A stretch of 64,000 nucleotides of DNA, taken from NCBI GenBank assembly GCA_002751075.1, contig NAOQ01000029.1, positions 177,572 through 241,571 of the forward strand. The letters run 5' to 3'. How positions within the stretch are numbered: position 1 is the first letter of the stretch; every line of letters begins with the position of its first letter. A model generated the notes under the pieces. That model was not told where the DNA came from. It saw nothing but the letters and a program-made list of their open reading frames with translations, and did no database searches. Of this stretch, positions 13,501 through 28,500 are shown one piece after another. Source of the DNA: Ichthyophonus hoferi. Its lineage: Eukaryota > Opisthokonta > Ichthyosporea > Ichthyophonida > Ichthyophonidae. The position numbers were made by a program, and so were the translations under genes.

Positions 13501-16500
13501 TACAGCTGTTTTTCCTCCTGTTTTAGTCACGTCTATTCTAAGCATTTTCTTACTTTTAATATTTTACATAGTACGTATATATATATATATATATATATAT
13601 GTGTAGGGTCGCTCTTTCTCCCTCCATCTGCACGTACCTTTTTACCATACACAATACAAATTTAATCTTTGTACAATATAAATATTACTGTTTTCCTCTT
13701 TCTCAATAATATGCTCGCTTTAAAACAGAGCGTGCCAATCACGAGTGGACTGATATCGTGCAGCCTCTCATTAAAGCGCATCCTGACCTGTTTGATGAGG
13801 AGATTTCAACCTATGCTCACTATATTAGAGCCCTGTCTCTCTTTGCCTCTAGAGCTTTCCAAGTGGATAAATATCACGGAGACAGCATGCTGCCACTGGC
13901 TGACACGTAAGTCTTTGCATAGACTTATGTATTTTTGTGTGTGTGGGCATGAATGGAGGTAAGATACACTTTTGTACTGTATTGAATGTGTGGATGCACT
14001 TAAATTTATATTCTTAGGGAAAAGTGAGACCCTCTACTAGAAAATATGAAAACGAGTGTTTCATAATTACTAGTATGATAGCAATAGGATTTAATTTTTA
14101 ATATTATACTTTTTTGTTTTGTTTATTTTTTAGAACGTGTTGCTTTGTGACTTGGTAGGGTACTGCTGCAAGCTTAATGCACTTATGACTATATAGTATT
14201 GGAAAGAACTATAATTAATTATACATATATATATACATATTCATATGAATATGCCTCTACCACAATAACTGACTGTATATTTTCCCTTTTCAAGACTTTC
14301 TTTTACAATGATTATACATATTATATTATATAGACACATATGCACATCAACGCTTACATACTCATACCCATAACAATTCTTTCCTTTGTACAGTTTCAAT
14401 CATTGTGCAGCGGGGGAACATGTGCACATTGAAGGGCCTGAAGAAGATGCGGATGATGAGGGAGACAATGAAGAGGGAGAGGAGAAGGATCCTAAGACTC
14501 TAGAGAGTGAAGGAGATAGTGCTAGCCAGGCGCTTGATATTAGGTAGGTTGGGTAGGGTAAGGTTTCAACTAAAAGCTATATATGTTACCTAATCATTCA
14601 TTTCTTTTAATTTTGAATTCTATTCACTCATTGGTTTTGCGTTTAATGAACCACTATTAAGACATGTATGTATTGGCATATATATCACTAATTTATTTTT
14701 CCAATGACTAATAATATAATAGTTTTATGGGTTGAAGGGATTTCTGCTTGATCTAGTAATGTAGATCTATTATGTTGTTTCACAATGTTTTATTCATGTC
14801 GAGTTTGACCTATGATAATTTTGGCATATACTTGGATGATTCGGTTATTTTATATTACGGTAGGTTGTCTATTTGCTCAGAACTGTGCTGTCTTTTTTTT
14901 TGATTTACTGTTTACCAGCTAATTGAAATCACCAATACATGCATCTTAGTATGGTTGTGAAGGCATATATATATATAATTCTTGTTATACATGATAGGTT
15001 GATGTAGCTTACAACGTCATACTCCATACACTAGCGAAAATGCAGGGGCTTATATATTCGAAACCACTAGATCATATTGATAAACGTTTATTATCAAGTT
15101 CTCCAAGATCATATTCTAGACAATACATATATATATATATATCCCATGTACTATCTCTGACCCTACTCGCATTCAGTGTGGTAAAGGGTGCTGTTGCAGG
15201 AGAGGAGCTGTTCAATACCTTTGGGGAAAGACCTAATTCATCTTTGTTGTGCAAGTATGGCTTTGCTGAACTTAAAAATCCTTTTGACACAGCACATTTA
15301 TCATTTGATCTTGTTCAAAAGGTATAATACGTCTACAGTTTTTCTTTTCTCTTTTGCTGTAATAAAATCATTACTTTATTAAGACATGTAGCCTATGTGA
15401 AAACCCGTTATAAATTGCTGCAATGATAATTTTATGATCATTTTTCATAGCACAATCTAACCACAAGTATTTACATACTCTCTTCTCCCTCTGAACTCAG
15501 GTGATAAGGGAGTATATTGGCGAGAACCAAATGAAATCCCGTATGGAACTGGTGGAATCACACGCTGATTTCTTTGTTGGCGATGAGGTAGTATATTATC
15601 CTATTTTTTTATTTTTTTATTAAAAGCTTATCTTGTTTTTCTTCTTAAAGCATACTATATTTATATTGTTTTATTGAACGATAATTTTTTAATTGAATTT
15701 TTATTTTTATAATTATGTACACTATGCACCCAGCTAGGTAGATGAGTATATAAACAGTGTTCAAGTCCGAGCTTTTTAAATTTTAATATTGATAATTGCT
15801 CAATTAGTGCTCGCTTATTTTATCAGAGAGAGTGGTTTATATGCTGGCCACTTTAGCCTATGTACTATTGGTGGAAATAGCTGTAGTCTCACATCACAAC
15901 TAAGCCTACTTTTTAATAGGCCTATACCTGACGTCATACATTCCTTTAATATTTTACCAGTGGTTTTCATTGAGTATATCTGTAGCACTCAAACCGTTTT
16001 AAAAACCCCATTTAATAAGCTACAGTATTATAAAATTAATTAATACCAATTAAAATTCTAATCCAATAGGTGGATAGCTATACTTTGGCTGATGATGGTA
16101 GTTTCTGTGAACCATTAATGCTCATGTTGTATGTAATGTTTGCGCCTGACAAGGTTGTCAAGCCATGGAAAAAAGACTCCTTCTCTATGCTAGAAACATT
16201 ACAGGTGGGTGTATATAGAGGATTGATCCTATATATATATATATATATATACAAATGTATGTATATTGTATATACATATGCGTGTTTAGTTCTGAAATAT
16301 ATTCTTTATATCATCACCCCATGGATTTATGTTTCTAAGATATACGATACGCACCTGTATACATATACCTACATATGTTGGTATCTCTATATACATAAAT
16401 ATGCACAGGTGGTTATATCTTAGTCTATATACATACAACTATAGGAGTAGTGATATACTCTCGTAAGATAGTAGTTAGGTGGGTATATGGATTTATTTAT

Positions 16501-17865
16501 CTATTATTAAATTACACTATTGCAGACTACATAACAGGTATTGAATTAACAATAACATCGCACCTTTATACCACAATAGTTGGCTATCAAATAAGAACGG
16601 AATGTAGTCTATGCTTATATTAAAAAGGAAGTGATTATTTACGTAATATTCAACGCATATGATGGAAAGATACATTATATGTGTGTGTAAAGTATGAATA
16701 GCCTATAACAGGATTCATTAAAAACAGTTATTATCCCTTAAGTATATGTTATGTAAATAATGATATAACAAATATTATTATTACTCATTAATATGCAAAA
16801 ACCAATAGTCTATTGACATTATTAATACTCCAACAGTCGATTGATATGGATACTCTTTTATCGGAACCAAAGATATGTGATACCTTAACTACCTTGGTAA
16901 CCCAACGGTTGGCTCTATATCCTGACACGAAATTGGCGGTAAGATGCTGTGCTTAATCTGTCACTCTATTAATACGTTATATATATACACACGATTTATT
17001 AATTAATTAATTAATTACCTACCCCTCCCTTCACCATGTTTACAATAATTGATTTACCGTGCATTTTCATTTGATTATATATATACTATTCTTTATTGCT
17101 ACATATTTCTGTATATTTGTTTTTACCATATACACTATATAAAATATTTGACAATGACCTAATGTTGTAATCTGGATTGAAAATCCGAAAGCCATTTTTC
17201 TTTAACACCAATCCATATGATTACTTTTTGATTTCTTTCCATGTTTCATGATATATAAACCTAAAAATACTGGCTCCTAGCTTTGAATTACTGTATCATT
17301 TATATCTGCAAGGTTTAGGGTGAATATCGGATGCTATATTCGTATTAATAACATGCATTATAAGGGGTTAGGGAAAAATGTATGCATTTACACTTTATTA
17401 TAAGTTTGTTGTAGACTAGTTTTGACAATAGGCTGTCACAGGACAACTTATTCTAAATAAAATAAAATAAAATAAAGTGTTGAACCAAAGTGAAATAACA
17501 GAACACAGTCTTGAAATAGTTAGATTGAAAGTATGACTAATAGCATTATATTACTGAATTATCTACATCCAAAGGTTTGCCTGGTTATGTTATACTAATA
17601 ATCCCTCTTTTTATAGGATGATGAGGCAAAAATAGCGAAATTAGCTGAGAAACCATCTAAGGAATTGACAACGTCGGAAAGGCGCGAATTCTATGCACTT
17701 TTAGTTAGAGCGGGAGAGAAGCGTGCGCTGAAAAAGGCTTATAGTAGTGTGTTTGAGACACAGGATGAAAGCAGTGAAGAGGAAGAAGAAGAGGAGGAGA
17801 AATGTCAAAAAAGAGAAAATGAATGCGATTGTAGTGAGAAAACTTGCAAGAAACAAAAGAAATGA
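10548..17865 (+). CDS. SETD6: SETD6-like protein-lysine N-methyltransferase
   Basis: SETD6 is a class VII SET-domain enzyme that monomethylates non-histone substrates such as RelA in vertebrates. Recognised exons are 10548-10646, about 11169-11315, 11657-11724, 12373-12472, 13729-13906, 14394-14543, 15177-15321, 15501-15587, 16070-16204, 16837-16938 and 17617-17865, giving about 486 aa. The N-terminus (LDRFCTWMKGQGI) and the first SET piece (EGYGVVAKS) match the family. The core motifs are FNHCA in exon 6 and ELFNTFGERPNSSLLCKYGF in exon 7, the SAM-binding and catalytic Tyr region. The last four exons form the Rubisco-LSMT-type substrate-binding domain. The junction between exons 1 and 2 is phase-incompatible as drawn, so a micro-exon or other splice site is missing. 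Two features are unusual: a long acidic insert in exon 6 between the SET motifs, and a C-terminal tail of Glu, Cys and Lys. The fourth intron contains an assembly gap that is probably spurious. The start at 10548 is the first Met in frame with the conserved N-terminus. Confidence 0.9.
12487..12604 (+). repeat. Left copy of 118-bp duplication flanking assembly gap
   Basis: Bases 12487-12604 are identical, by base-by-base reading, to 13196-13313 on the other side of the N run. The copy ends exactly at the gap edge. This is the pattern expected when two contig ends overlap but were not merged. Confidence 0.85.
12605..13190. other. Assembly gap (586 N) in SETD6 intron
   Basis: Run of N inside the fourth intron of SETD6. 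Because the same 118 bp occurs on both sides, the real gap length is probably zero or negative. No exon of SETD6 appears to be missing here: the flanking exons join in phase. Confidence 0.9.
13196..13313 (+). repeat. Right copy of 118-bp duplication flanking assembly gap
   Basis: Identical to 12487-12604. Only a few bases (13191-13195) lie between the N run and this copy, and even those nearly match the left side. Confidence 0.85.
13576..13600. repeat. (TA)n microsatellite in SETD6 intron
   Basis: Pure TA dinucleotide run in the intron between exons 4 and 5 of SETD6. Confidence 0.8.
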
Positions 17866-17961
17866 TCATGATTTTATTGTTGAACTAAATATTTTAATTA
17901 CATAGAGAAAGGGTTTTCAGGTGAAGCCAATCATTGGTTTTTTAAAATAATTATGACACGG

Positions 17962-17967
17962 AATAAA
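17962..17967 (+). terminator. Probable SETD6 poly(A) signal (AATAAA)
   Basis: Canonical AATAAA 97 bases after the SETD6 stop codon and the first such hexamer downstream. Position supports its use; no transcript data were available. Confidence 0.55.
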
Positions 17968-19592
17968 TATGCTGAGTAAATATAAGATGTATGGCATATG
18001 TTGCAGGGATTTTAAAGAATGCAATGTTTTAATCTTAATGTGTAGATTGATCCTTTTAATGAATATATTTATACGGGCTACCATTCCAAAATCCAATGCT
18101 ATTTTTAATAAAAATAAAAATCAAAATAAAAACGAATATATTCATATATATATATATGGAACCTAACAACTATTGGTATGTGGTTGTCTGGTTACCATAG
18201 TTATATGTTTTTTATTGCTTGTCTGCTTAGAATAATTTATTGGGGTTCTTAAATATTACCTATGATCATTCACATACATACACAAATATTTCATAATTAT
18301 AGTCTTGCCTACAAAAAAAAACACGTATGCGGATAGGATAAGAATATATATATTCTTATACTGTGCCTGACATGCAAGTTATAGATATGTTATTATATTT
18401 ATTATACTTTCCCTACTTTTCAACCTGGGATAACTTAATAGTCGTAGAGCAAATATGAATATGGAGGGCATAAATAAAATATCTAACATAAAATATAATA
18501 TATAATAAAATATGAAGACAGCTAATATATTACCTTTATTATGACAACTATTAATATAACCCGTATGGAAAGCATAAATATAATATATATAACATAATAT
18601 AATATAATAACAGCTAATATATTGTCATATAGGCTCGTATAGACATATTTTAAGTGTATTTTATAAGTCCTGTATGTATATACAGAACATGAGAATGGAG
18701 TTAGTTAATTAACAGTGATGACCTTTACGTAAAATTTATTATTTTAGAATTACAACACTTACTATTAGATATTTTTATCTTGGTTAAAACTTTATCATTT
18801 ATGTATAAACACAAATACTGATTTGTCTGAAGTGTATCCTAGATATTTTATTTTAATGCATGTCAAACATAATAGATATTAGGAAACCCATCTAGCTTTA
18901 CGTTAAGTGTTAAGTATGGTAAGAGATGCTCTGCATACATCGGTTCATCGTCAAACCGGTGTGTAGATATAACTCAAGTGAAAGAATATAGTAAGAGGTG
19001 ATAGAATTACATGGGAACATCTTAGAAAGTAGAAATAAGCTTAACGTCCAATCCTTAGGTTAGTTGGTAGGACTATATTAAGTAACTGCAGGCTAGTCAC
19101 TTCGACCAAAACCATGTAACTATACCACTGTATCAAGGACCAGAAATTATGTATACAAATAAATGTTGCTTAAGAAAACAGTAATAGTATTCATGTTATT
19201 ATAAGTTATGACTGCTTAAAATCTAAGATGACCATTGTCCTAAGTGCAAATTATTAATTAACACATCGCCAATGCCCAGTTCAGGAGAATTCTTAAGAAA
19301 GTGTGAGTGTTACACTTACACCATACATAAATTCCAGTAATCTGACTACATTATTTCCAGTAATCCTAGTTAAAACGGAATGCATCTCTATATAATAAAT
19401 ATTACTGGCTCACTCAATCATAAACGTATAGTAATCACTATCTATTGGTAAAAGACAAGATTAGCTAAGCCTATTGATAAGTATAAAATATATTTTATAA
19501 ATAATAATAGTAAGTTTAGTAAACATATTTCGGGACATATTTTTTTATATGGCTTTATTAGACACGTTAATATATAAATTATTATTTTAAAA
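17968..19592. other. Intergenic stretch between SETD6 and DENND6
   Basis: AT-rich sequence with many short ATATA and TATAA runs (18480-18610). It should contain the DENND6 promoter, but no distinctive element was recognised. No gene or repeat unit is supported. Confidence 0.45.
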
Positions 19593-22500
19593 ATGATGTC
19601 CGAAGAAGAAGAAGAAGAGGAAGAGGACCCTGTACCAGACCCCTCAACTCCTTTTGGAAGTTCTTATGTATCTTTCCCTAGCAATAAAGAGCTTGCTGTA
19701 CAAGATAATTCCAGCTTACAACTAAATGCAATGCCCTCAGGCAAGGTTACCTGTCTGTCCTACTACCCTTACTGTTCCTACTACCTATACTATCCCGTTT
19801 TATTTTATTCTTTGCTTAGATTTTGTTTTTATCTTCATTGCTCATCTTTTTGTTGACAGTGAGTGCTTCACAGAAACAATCAATTATAACCTTAATATAG
19901 CGTACCTGAAGGTCTGATTGGTTTTTTTTAATCATCTGGTACTATTTTCTTACTTATACTGTTAATTATACTATATGCATTCTTCTTTTAGTAAATATTT
20001 TGACAATCCCATTTAAACACTTCCAGGGTATTTTTTTAAAAAAAAATTGTATAAGTAATAAGAGATGTAAGTAGTATATATATAATACAATACAATACAC
20101 AGTAAGCTCTCTTTTATTTTCTTTTTTTATTTGCTTAATAACCATCACCACACCTGTATACAACATATGTAGCTTATACAATTATTTATTAAACATCAAT
20201 ATCCTATTATATCTTACCTATTTCCGTAGTATATCAACCCAATACATATACACAAGCTATAATGATAGTAATAGTCTAATAGTATAATAGGCTAATAGTA
20301 TTATTGTCTACTTTTGATATTATTTCCATTAAGAATTTAATGTATTTCTTGAGATAAACCGAATAATAACATTAACATATATATCTATAACTTAAACATG
20401 GTAATAACAACTAGATGCAGATACCTTATTTAAATGCATATTTATATCATTCACTCCGTATATATCATTGTAATAACTTTAATACCATTTTCTCCTAACC
20501 ACATTACCCCATTGTAGTACCACTATTACTATCTCTATCTCCCTTTCCCCCTCTCCTCCACCCATCCTTTACCATACCATATATATGCAGATGAAAATGG
20601 AAAATCTAGAGAGACACCCTTTCCCTTCGATGTTAATCCTCATAAATCATTGAATATGGCTAACCTGTCTATGTGGATTGCCTGTTTATTGGTATGCCTT
20701 TAATTGATTATTGTTTTTTTTAAAAAAAATTAATATTACATTATACATTTACTGCTGGCTAAAAGTACTGGGCGAGTTAGTTTATAACTTTATTAAATGA
20801 TTGGTGTGCTTCTGATTACACTTATCTGGTGATTTTTTACTATTATTGATATGACTGTCTGTAGGCTTGAAAATAGATACAATGAATGCTAGTATATATA
20901 TCATCCTACCACTAATTGGGCTATTGTCACCTGTGAACTCGCTGCTAATTGGTCTATCTAACGACAGGTGGTGACCTTTGATCTAGAATTAGGGCAGGCC
21001 ATAGAGGAGGCCTATCCATTAGGAAGTGCCCTGTCAGGTAGATTGGTGATTGTGGTACCCTTATGCTATTGCATTGTTTTAAAATAAATTTCTCTCTGTA
21101 CTTTTTTTTATTCCTCTCGCCCTCTCTCTCTTCTGCCTTCTCTCGCTCTTTCTCTTACCTTAGTATATATTCCTTTATTCCAAATGCTTTATGTGATAAA
21201 CGACTCCTAATAGTAAACCCACACTCATTATTATCATAGTATTACAGGACAATGTAATATAACACTTTATGCATGCAGTGGGAAGCTCAAGCGATATACG
21301 CATATATGGTTTATATCTATAATAAGCCAATCGTTGTGTTTTTATGAAACATGAATAAATACATATTGCTGTGTACGTGCTAAAGGAAACCACCGACCAT
21401 ACTCCAATCAACAATCATTTGTAAATGTATATATTTTAATTACTGATATATCTTTCCCACCCTCTCCCTTATTAATAGATACCGAGAAGAAGAATATATG
21501 CTTTCTTAGTTTCCCTGATTCCAATGCTGGTTACCATGGTGATATGGTATTTTGTTTTAAAACACCCGTTGCTCCAACCTCAACCAAATCAGTCACTGAA
21601 ACAGTGATTATGCGAAGTAAACATGATGTAAATTCAGATTCTGGCAGCAGTATGACTGGTACAATATTACTCCTTTGCATATGTCTTTTTCTTTCTTTGG
21701 CCTATCTACCTATCAATCTATCTATCTGTTTGACTCTGTCTTTACGCATCTTTAATTCTCTTTCAATTAACCTATGTGTATGCTAACGCCTTTGTCTCCT
21801 AGTATATATATATAATATTTGCAGCACACTATACCTGTGCTATTGCTATTACTATTTTTTTCTCTCTTTTGCTGTACATATTGGTTTCTCCTATTTACAC
21901 ACACATCTTATTTCTCGTTTTATTTATATCACATGTTATTTATTATTTACTATATATTAACTATTACCTGTGAACTGGAATGATAACTCTTGGTGGAATA
22001 GGAAACACGGCCTCTTTGCCAGTTAAAAAGTCACCCTCAACGAGTAAAGCTCCTACGCGAAGGAGGAAGACTAGGCATTTATATGGCAGTGTTTATTTTA
22101 GGTAATGTATTAAAATGGGGTAGATGGGTAAGGTTCATACTACAGTTTCACGTGCAATGTGTATGTATGTATGTATATGTGTATGTATTCCTACTTGTAT
22201 ATACCTTGCTTTATCTACATTCATATAATATAGTATAATATAGCATCATATAACATAGTAATCCAATAACATGGAGACTTTAAATAAAAAATACACGTTG
22301 ATTGATTCACTTATATACTTTTTCTTTACGCTACTTTTATATATATGTAACATTAAACTGAGCATTAACCTTACGCCATATATGGGACAGACAGGTGAAA
22401 GACGAGACCCTAAAGCGAGGCTATTTCCAGAAATCTATAGTCATTGTAGCGTATAAGCCCTTTATTGGTCTGTTTAATCGTTTAGTTCGTTTTATTGCCC

Positions 22501-25500
22501 CAGCCTTCTTTACGCACGGCAAAGTAGTTTTAGATGTAGGTAACCTTTATGTTATATTTTATGTATTTTCTCCTTTCACCTCTCCTTGCCCTCCTCTTCT
22601 CTTCCCTCCTCTTGTCATTGATTGTTCTGGCTGTTATCATTCCTTATTAAGCCCACTCTTGCGTTTTTCGGATTATTTTTCTTTTTCATTTTCTAGTTGG
22701 TTGCCATAGTAACCTAACCTGTTCTTTATATTCAGACTTAGATATATCCCCTCTGTCCCTACCACTCTCTTTGTAGCACTCTTTCTATTATTCCTATTTT
22801 CATGTATTGGTATATTTATCTATTTGTACATTTCCTTAAGATAGGTACATATTAATATCATAAAGTGCATTCTACATATAGATAGATAAATGGTAGGCTA
22901 GACAGATAGTTAAATAAATACAAAGGGCTCTCTAGTGTAGGCGTAGGGAAGAAAGAACAGTGGCAAGTGAAAGGTGGAGCAAACCCCATTCTCCCCCTAT
23001 AATCTCTCATCTTACTAACCACACCAATTGTCCCCCTAGACTGCCTGTCAACAGATATCTCATTGGCCAGCACCAGCCCCGGGATCCATGGAGCTTAGTA
23101 TATTAGGTCAGGTCATTCAGGTAAGCGATCTAGATCCGTGTTCTTATTGGCTATGGGTCAGCCCATACTCATTGAAATATAACACCTGCCTTGTGATTAG
23201 TGTTTGTTTTGGATTGTGTAAAAGGATGGAAAGTGTATGGTTCGAAGTCATTATAATTATTCGCATATTAATCCGAGAATCTTATTGGTATATTGGGTCC
23301 AATCGCCATCTTGAATATCACCCATATATATTCTAATTTACTTTATTGTCATTATTATTAGCATTAGTATTAATATTATTGGTATTATTTTTATTGTTCG
23401 TATTATTGTTAGTAAATATTAGTATTATTATTCTTATTGTTGTATTTGTTTATAGTGGTGTAATCCTATATAGTTGCAGTTTATTTATAACCCAAAATCG
23501 CTATTGGTTTTTAACTTTTTGAAGTTAGATAAAGTGTATTACTATCCAAATATGGTTGACTTGATTGACCCCTACACTACAGATAGCATTGCTAATTAAA
23601 CTATTCGATTTGATTGGCTTGGTTTAAATAACTTATTTACTTGGATCCAATCAAGTAGGATATTTTTTGGTACATCCTTGTAAGATTTTGTCTTTATCAA
23701 AATTATGTACAGAATAAACCATAATAAGGTTATATTGGCAGAAGCTATTTATTTACTATGAAACATTACCATAGAGTAGCATGGCCGTTATTGGGTTTCA
23801 TTTTATACACGTTGCTGTTTTTTTATTTTTTATGTGGTTGTTATAGGTATACTAAGGTATACTACTTTAGTATTTATACTACGTGAATGATATATAGGCA
23901 TGATATTTTTCTTTCTTTAACATACGGGTGTGATAGGTCAATATGCCAGATGAGAATGATTGCTCTACGAACTTCCTCTGTGGTGATCCCTACCAAAGGC
24001 CGGATGTCTATGAGGTTGATGGCGTATCGGCCATGCAGGTGGTAAGTGTTATGGGTCCTTTGTGTTCTGATCTATAGCTCTACTCATGTATATGTATTCA
24101 TATATGTATATATATACTTGTAGGTATGTGTTTATCTCACTTAAACGAATATGGATGTTTATGCGTTCGTGTTTATGTGTGCTTGCGTTTAATATATATA
24201 TTTGTATTTTTATATACTCTTTGTCTTAATTGATAATAAACATATCAACATAACTCATCTATCTATCTATCTATCTGTCAATTTATTCACTTTTTTTTTC
24301 TTTTCTCTATTTTCCCCAGTGCAATCTAGCAGGTACCTTCAAGCACATGTTAGATGACCTATGGCTATTGTGGGAATTAGTACTAACTGCACAGCCTATC
24401 CTAGTTATCTCTCACTCTCCTACGAGGTATGATGCCTACTTTCTTTATATCTAGATATAGCTAATCTGGCCAGAGTGTCTTTTTTAATTGTACTGGGTCA
24501 TTGGTTAATAGACATAGTTAAAAGTTAACTTATGCACCAGGATGGGTTGAAAATGATTGCTTGACAATGGTTGTTTTTGTGTTAGATTGGATAAGATAAT
24601 ATTTTAATAATAAGTATATTTATTGGTGTCATGTGACAGGTGCTAGTGGGTTGACTGGCTGGAGATTATACATTTAATATCAATATTGCCTATTGATTAG
24701 TGTGTTTAAATTTGAAAATTTAAATTTGTTTCATTGCGAATATGAATAAGTAGTATTATTGGTAGTATTGTATGTACAAGAGATAGAAGTGAGATAAATG
24801 AATTGAAAATAAAATAAACAGAAATTAATAGATTTGATTGGAGAAAAAAAGATAGTATAAAATTTAAAAGAATTTTACGTGTGGAGGTGGGGTATGCTGC
24901 TAATTATGGTCTATCTTTATCTATCTATCAATTTTTATATATGTATCTCTCGGTATGACTGGTCATTAACAAACTATGCGACAGTTGCTCAGAGGCAGTT
25001 CTTGGACTGGTATCTCTGATTGCACCAATCAAATATTGCTGTGACTATAGGTAGGCATGCATCAAAAGGAGTAAATATATTACTTCTGGTACTATTATAG
25101 CGAAAGGGTTTGATATAATGATGATGANNNNNNNNNNNNNNNNNNNNNNNNNNNNNNNNNNNNNNNNNNNNNNNNNNNNNNNNNNNNNNNNNNNNNNNNN
25201 NNNNNNNNNNNNNNNNNNNNNNNNNNNNNNNNNNNNNNNNNNNNNNNNNNNNNNNNNNNNNNNNNNNNNNNNNNNNNNNNNNNNNNNNNNNNNNNNNNNN
25301 NNNNNNNNNNNNNNNNNNNNNNNNNNNNNNNNNNNNNNNNNNNNNNNNNNNNNNNNNNNNNNNNNNNNNNNNNNNNNNNNNNNNNNNNNNNNNNNNNNNN
25401 NNNNNNNNNNNNNNNNNNNNNNNNNNNNNNNNNNNNNNNNNNTATTATTATTATTATTATTACTACTACTACTACTATTATTACTATTATTATTATTATT

Positions 25501-28500
25501 ATTACTATTATTATTATTATTATTATTATTATCAACATTATTATTATTATTATTATCAACATTATTATTAAAATGTTCTTAGTATTGTCTTATTGTATTA
25601 CATGTATAACACTCCATGTTCTTCAATATAATAATTTTTCAAATACTCTATGAATTCAGTTTAACTATAACAGCATAATACAGCACACTAACCAAGCAAT
25701 ACCTTTGGGATCTGTATTCCTATTGCACAGACCCTTTTTTACTATTCACGATCCTGCCTTTCACGATTATTGTAAGACCGACAGGCCGCCTCCCTCTGTC
25801 ATCCTCGGTATTACCAATCCCCATTTTAATGAGGCCCTGGAGCATTGGCCAAATATCATACGCCTTGCTGCTCCACCGCGTAATGTATGTGCTTCTTTTC
25901 TTGGCTTATGTTCATGGGTGTAGTGTGTAGGTAGGTTGGTAGGTCAGTGTGGCAGTGGTAGGTATGTATGTATTTATGGTATATAGATATATATGATATA
26001 CAGCCATGTATATATGCGCGTATGTGTGACTATCAGGTAGGGTATGCCTACTACATATGTCTACTTGTACGTATATAATAAAGATATACTATATAAGCAT
26101 ACTATAGGATAGTAGATATCTCTGAGTGCTATGGTGTAGATATGATTAGCTTGGTTAATTACTAAAGGAACGAGAGGATTGAATAGGATTGAGATTGCTG
26201 TCGGTAACCAGATTAAAATGGTGGCCTTGATTGATCCAAGTACTTTGCATGCCTAGGATTGATCAGGAGAAAGGTCAATGTACTAGTTACTATTGATCAA
26301 TTTGTTCAATCTTTCTTCTAACTGGTGGTCATAAACTATGTTATTATAGTATAGTATAATGCAGTATCATTATTGGTTAATGAAAAATAACACAATTAGT
26401 TATTTAAAATTAAATAAATTAGTTAGCTAAAGTTAGCCCGAGTAATTAATTAATAAAATTACCCAATTAAAATACCTATATATACAGGGAAATTCGCGGA
26501 CTGCCAGTCCGGTAGCTGGAAGGAATTCACCTAAGGCTGGCCTAGGCTTAAGTTGGAATAATAGTTTATTGAATAAGAAGCCGGGGGTCTACTCCAATCA
26601 CAACCTTACCTGTGAGAAGGTAGGTCCACTACTGTTGGCTTGGGTAGTCTTATGAGGTATAGGCTTATATTTAGGTAGTTATGTTAATGCGGATATATTT
26701 ATATGTGTGTGTTTATATGTATGTGGATAAAAGTATGTATGTATGTATACTATATGAGATCGTGTTATATTGTATTGTATTGTCGGATTATATCATATCA
26801 TACTATTTATGTGTATGTACATAACTATCTATACAGACATACTTATTATACTATTCCTCTCCTTGAATGAATGCAACTAACTAATCGCCATACAGGATAA
26901 ATCATTCTTAAAAAAAGTTAATGCGATCAAGCCTACATATGGGGCTAAGTTACCCTCTGATCTAGTAGGATTGGTGTGGTGTGAGGGAGCCACCCCATGC
27001 CCCAGGTATAATCCTATCGCTATGTAGATTGTGTTGTTAATCCTTTCATGTCTAGCCAATCTTCGCTTGTGTTCTTGTGTGATTAAATTATTTGCCACTT
27101 GACTTGGATTGACCAGTTTCTCTTTATAATGTTATTGCTGATTGGGTATCTGGCTCAAAAGTTACTATATTAGGGTTCTCTGAATACTATATATTATTGG
27201 ATGGAATCACACCTTTCTATACCTACATGTTAAACCAATAAAGCAACCTTTTTATTCTGTCAACCTATAGCATGTATTAAATATACAGGGATAATGGTTA
27301 CTTAAACCATTCAAACATATTTATTGGATTATATAAGTAACTTACAAGACAACCCATATGGACCATCGGGTAAATGCAGTATGCCTTATTAATTAATTAA
27401 TTGATCTGGAGTAACTGTAATTCAGCCATAGTGTTTATGTAGCCATGTATATTGGACAGCACCAGAGTCACCTTATACCCTATACCCCTTAAGACTATTG
27501 TATGCTAGGATATAGTAGCTGACTATGGGACAGGATAGGCATATGCAAGGACCTTTTAATGAATCTGTTCTATTGGCCTGTTTTTAGCTTGTTAAATGAA
27601 AATATATTTAAGTCACATTAAAAGTTTGATATAATATCTCTGCTATACCGGCATAAAATATTTTCAGTTTTAGTTGGTCTAATATCACACTTTCTATACT
27701 CTGTATTAGGTGCTTATACTAACACACACATATATGTATATATAGTATTGAGGCCACAGGTCTAACTGGAGTGGTTAGACAGCTCCCCCCACGTGACATG
27801 GCCAATGAGTTAGTCCTATTGCGAAAACAACACCAGGCCATTCGTCAGGTACATTTATTTTATTAATATTGTTTTTTTATTGGAGTTGCTAGAGGTGGAA
27901 TAGATTGTGATTGGTTATTTTTATGCGTTTAGGCAAATAGGATGAGGATATATGTACATGTAATTTATGTGATGGTGGGGCTTCCGTTTTGCTTGGTGTT
28001 TGTGTTGCTCTGCTTGCATGTATAGATGCATATGAGTGAGAGAAAATGTCAATATTCATCTTAGTGTACGGTAGTGTCTATGTGCGTTTATGTATGTATG
28101 TACGTATGGACGCATGTATATACGCATACAAACATACATACACATACACATTAACACCCATATACACACTCTCTAGCTAACCATATCCTTTCCTCGCCCT
28201 GGCCTTGTTAGTATTTTTTCCAGTTAACGCAGAATTTCATGAACCCCCTAGAGCAATACTATGCCTCTCTCATGCCATTGCAGAAGAAAATATCACCGTG
28301 GAGGCCAATACCACGTCTAAGACAGTTTGATAATGTGGCCTTCCTTGCTACCGTTCCAGAGAGCCTACGAGGTCAGTGGGTGTAGTAGGGGATGTAATGG
28401 TGCAATAGGGAAATGAAAGTGGTATGGATGTGTTGACAATATGTGTGTATTTGTGGGTTGGATATATATCTCGTTATACTTTATGTATACATATACCTAT

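Noticed and set aside
12489-13665. Open frames around the first gap starting MRIGLNIYF on both sides
   Set aside because: They are the duplicated contig ends read as protein; the region is intron of SETD6.
25095-25582. Long open frames of poly-Ile or poly-Leu across the second gap
   Set aside because: They are translations of the TTA microsatellite and of N bases, not genes.
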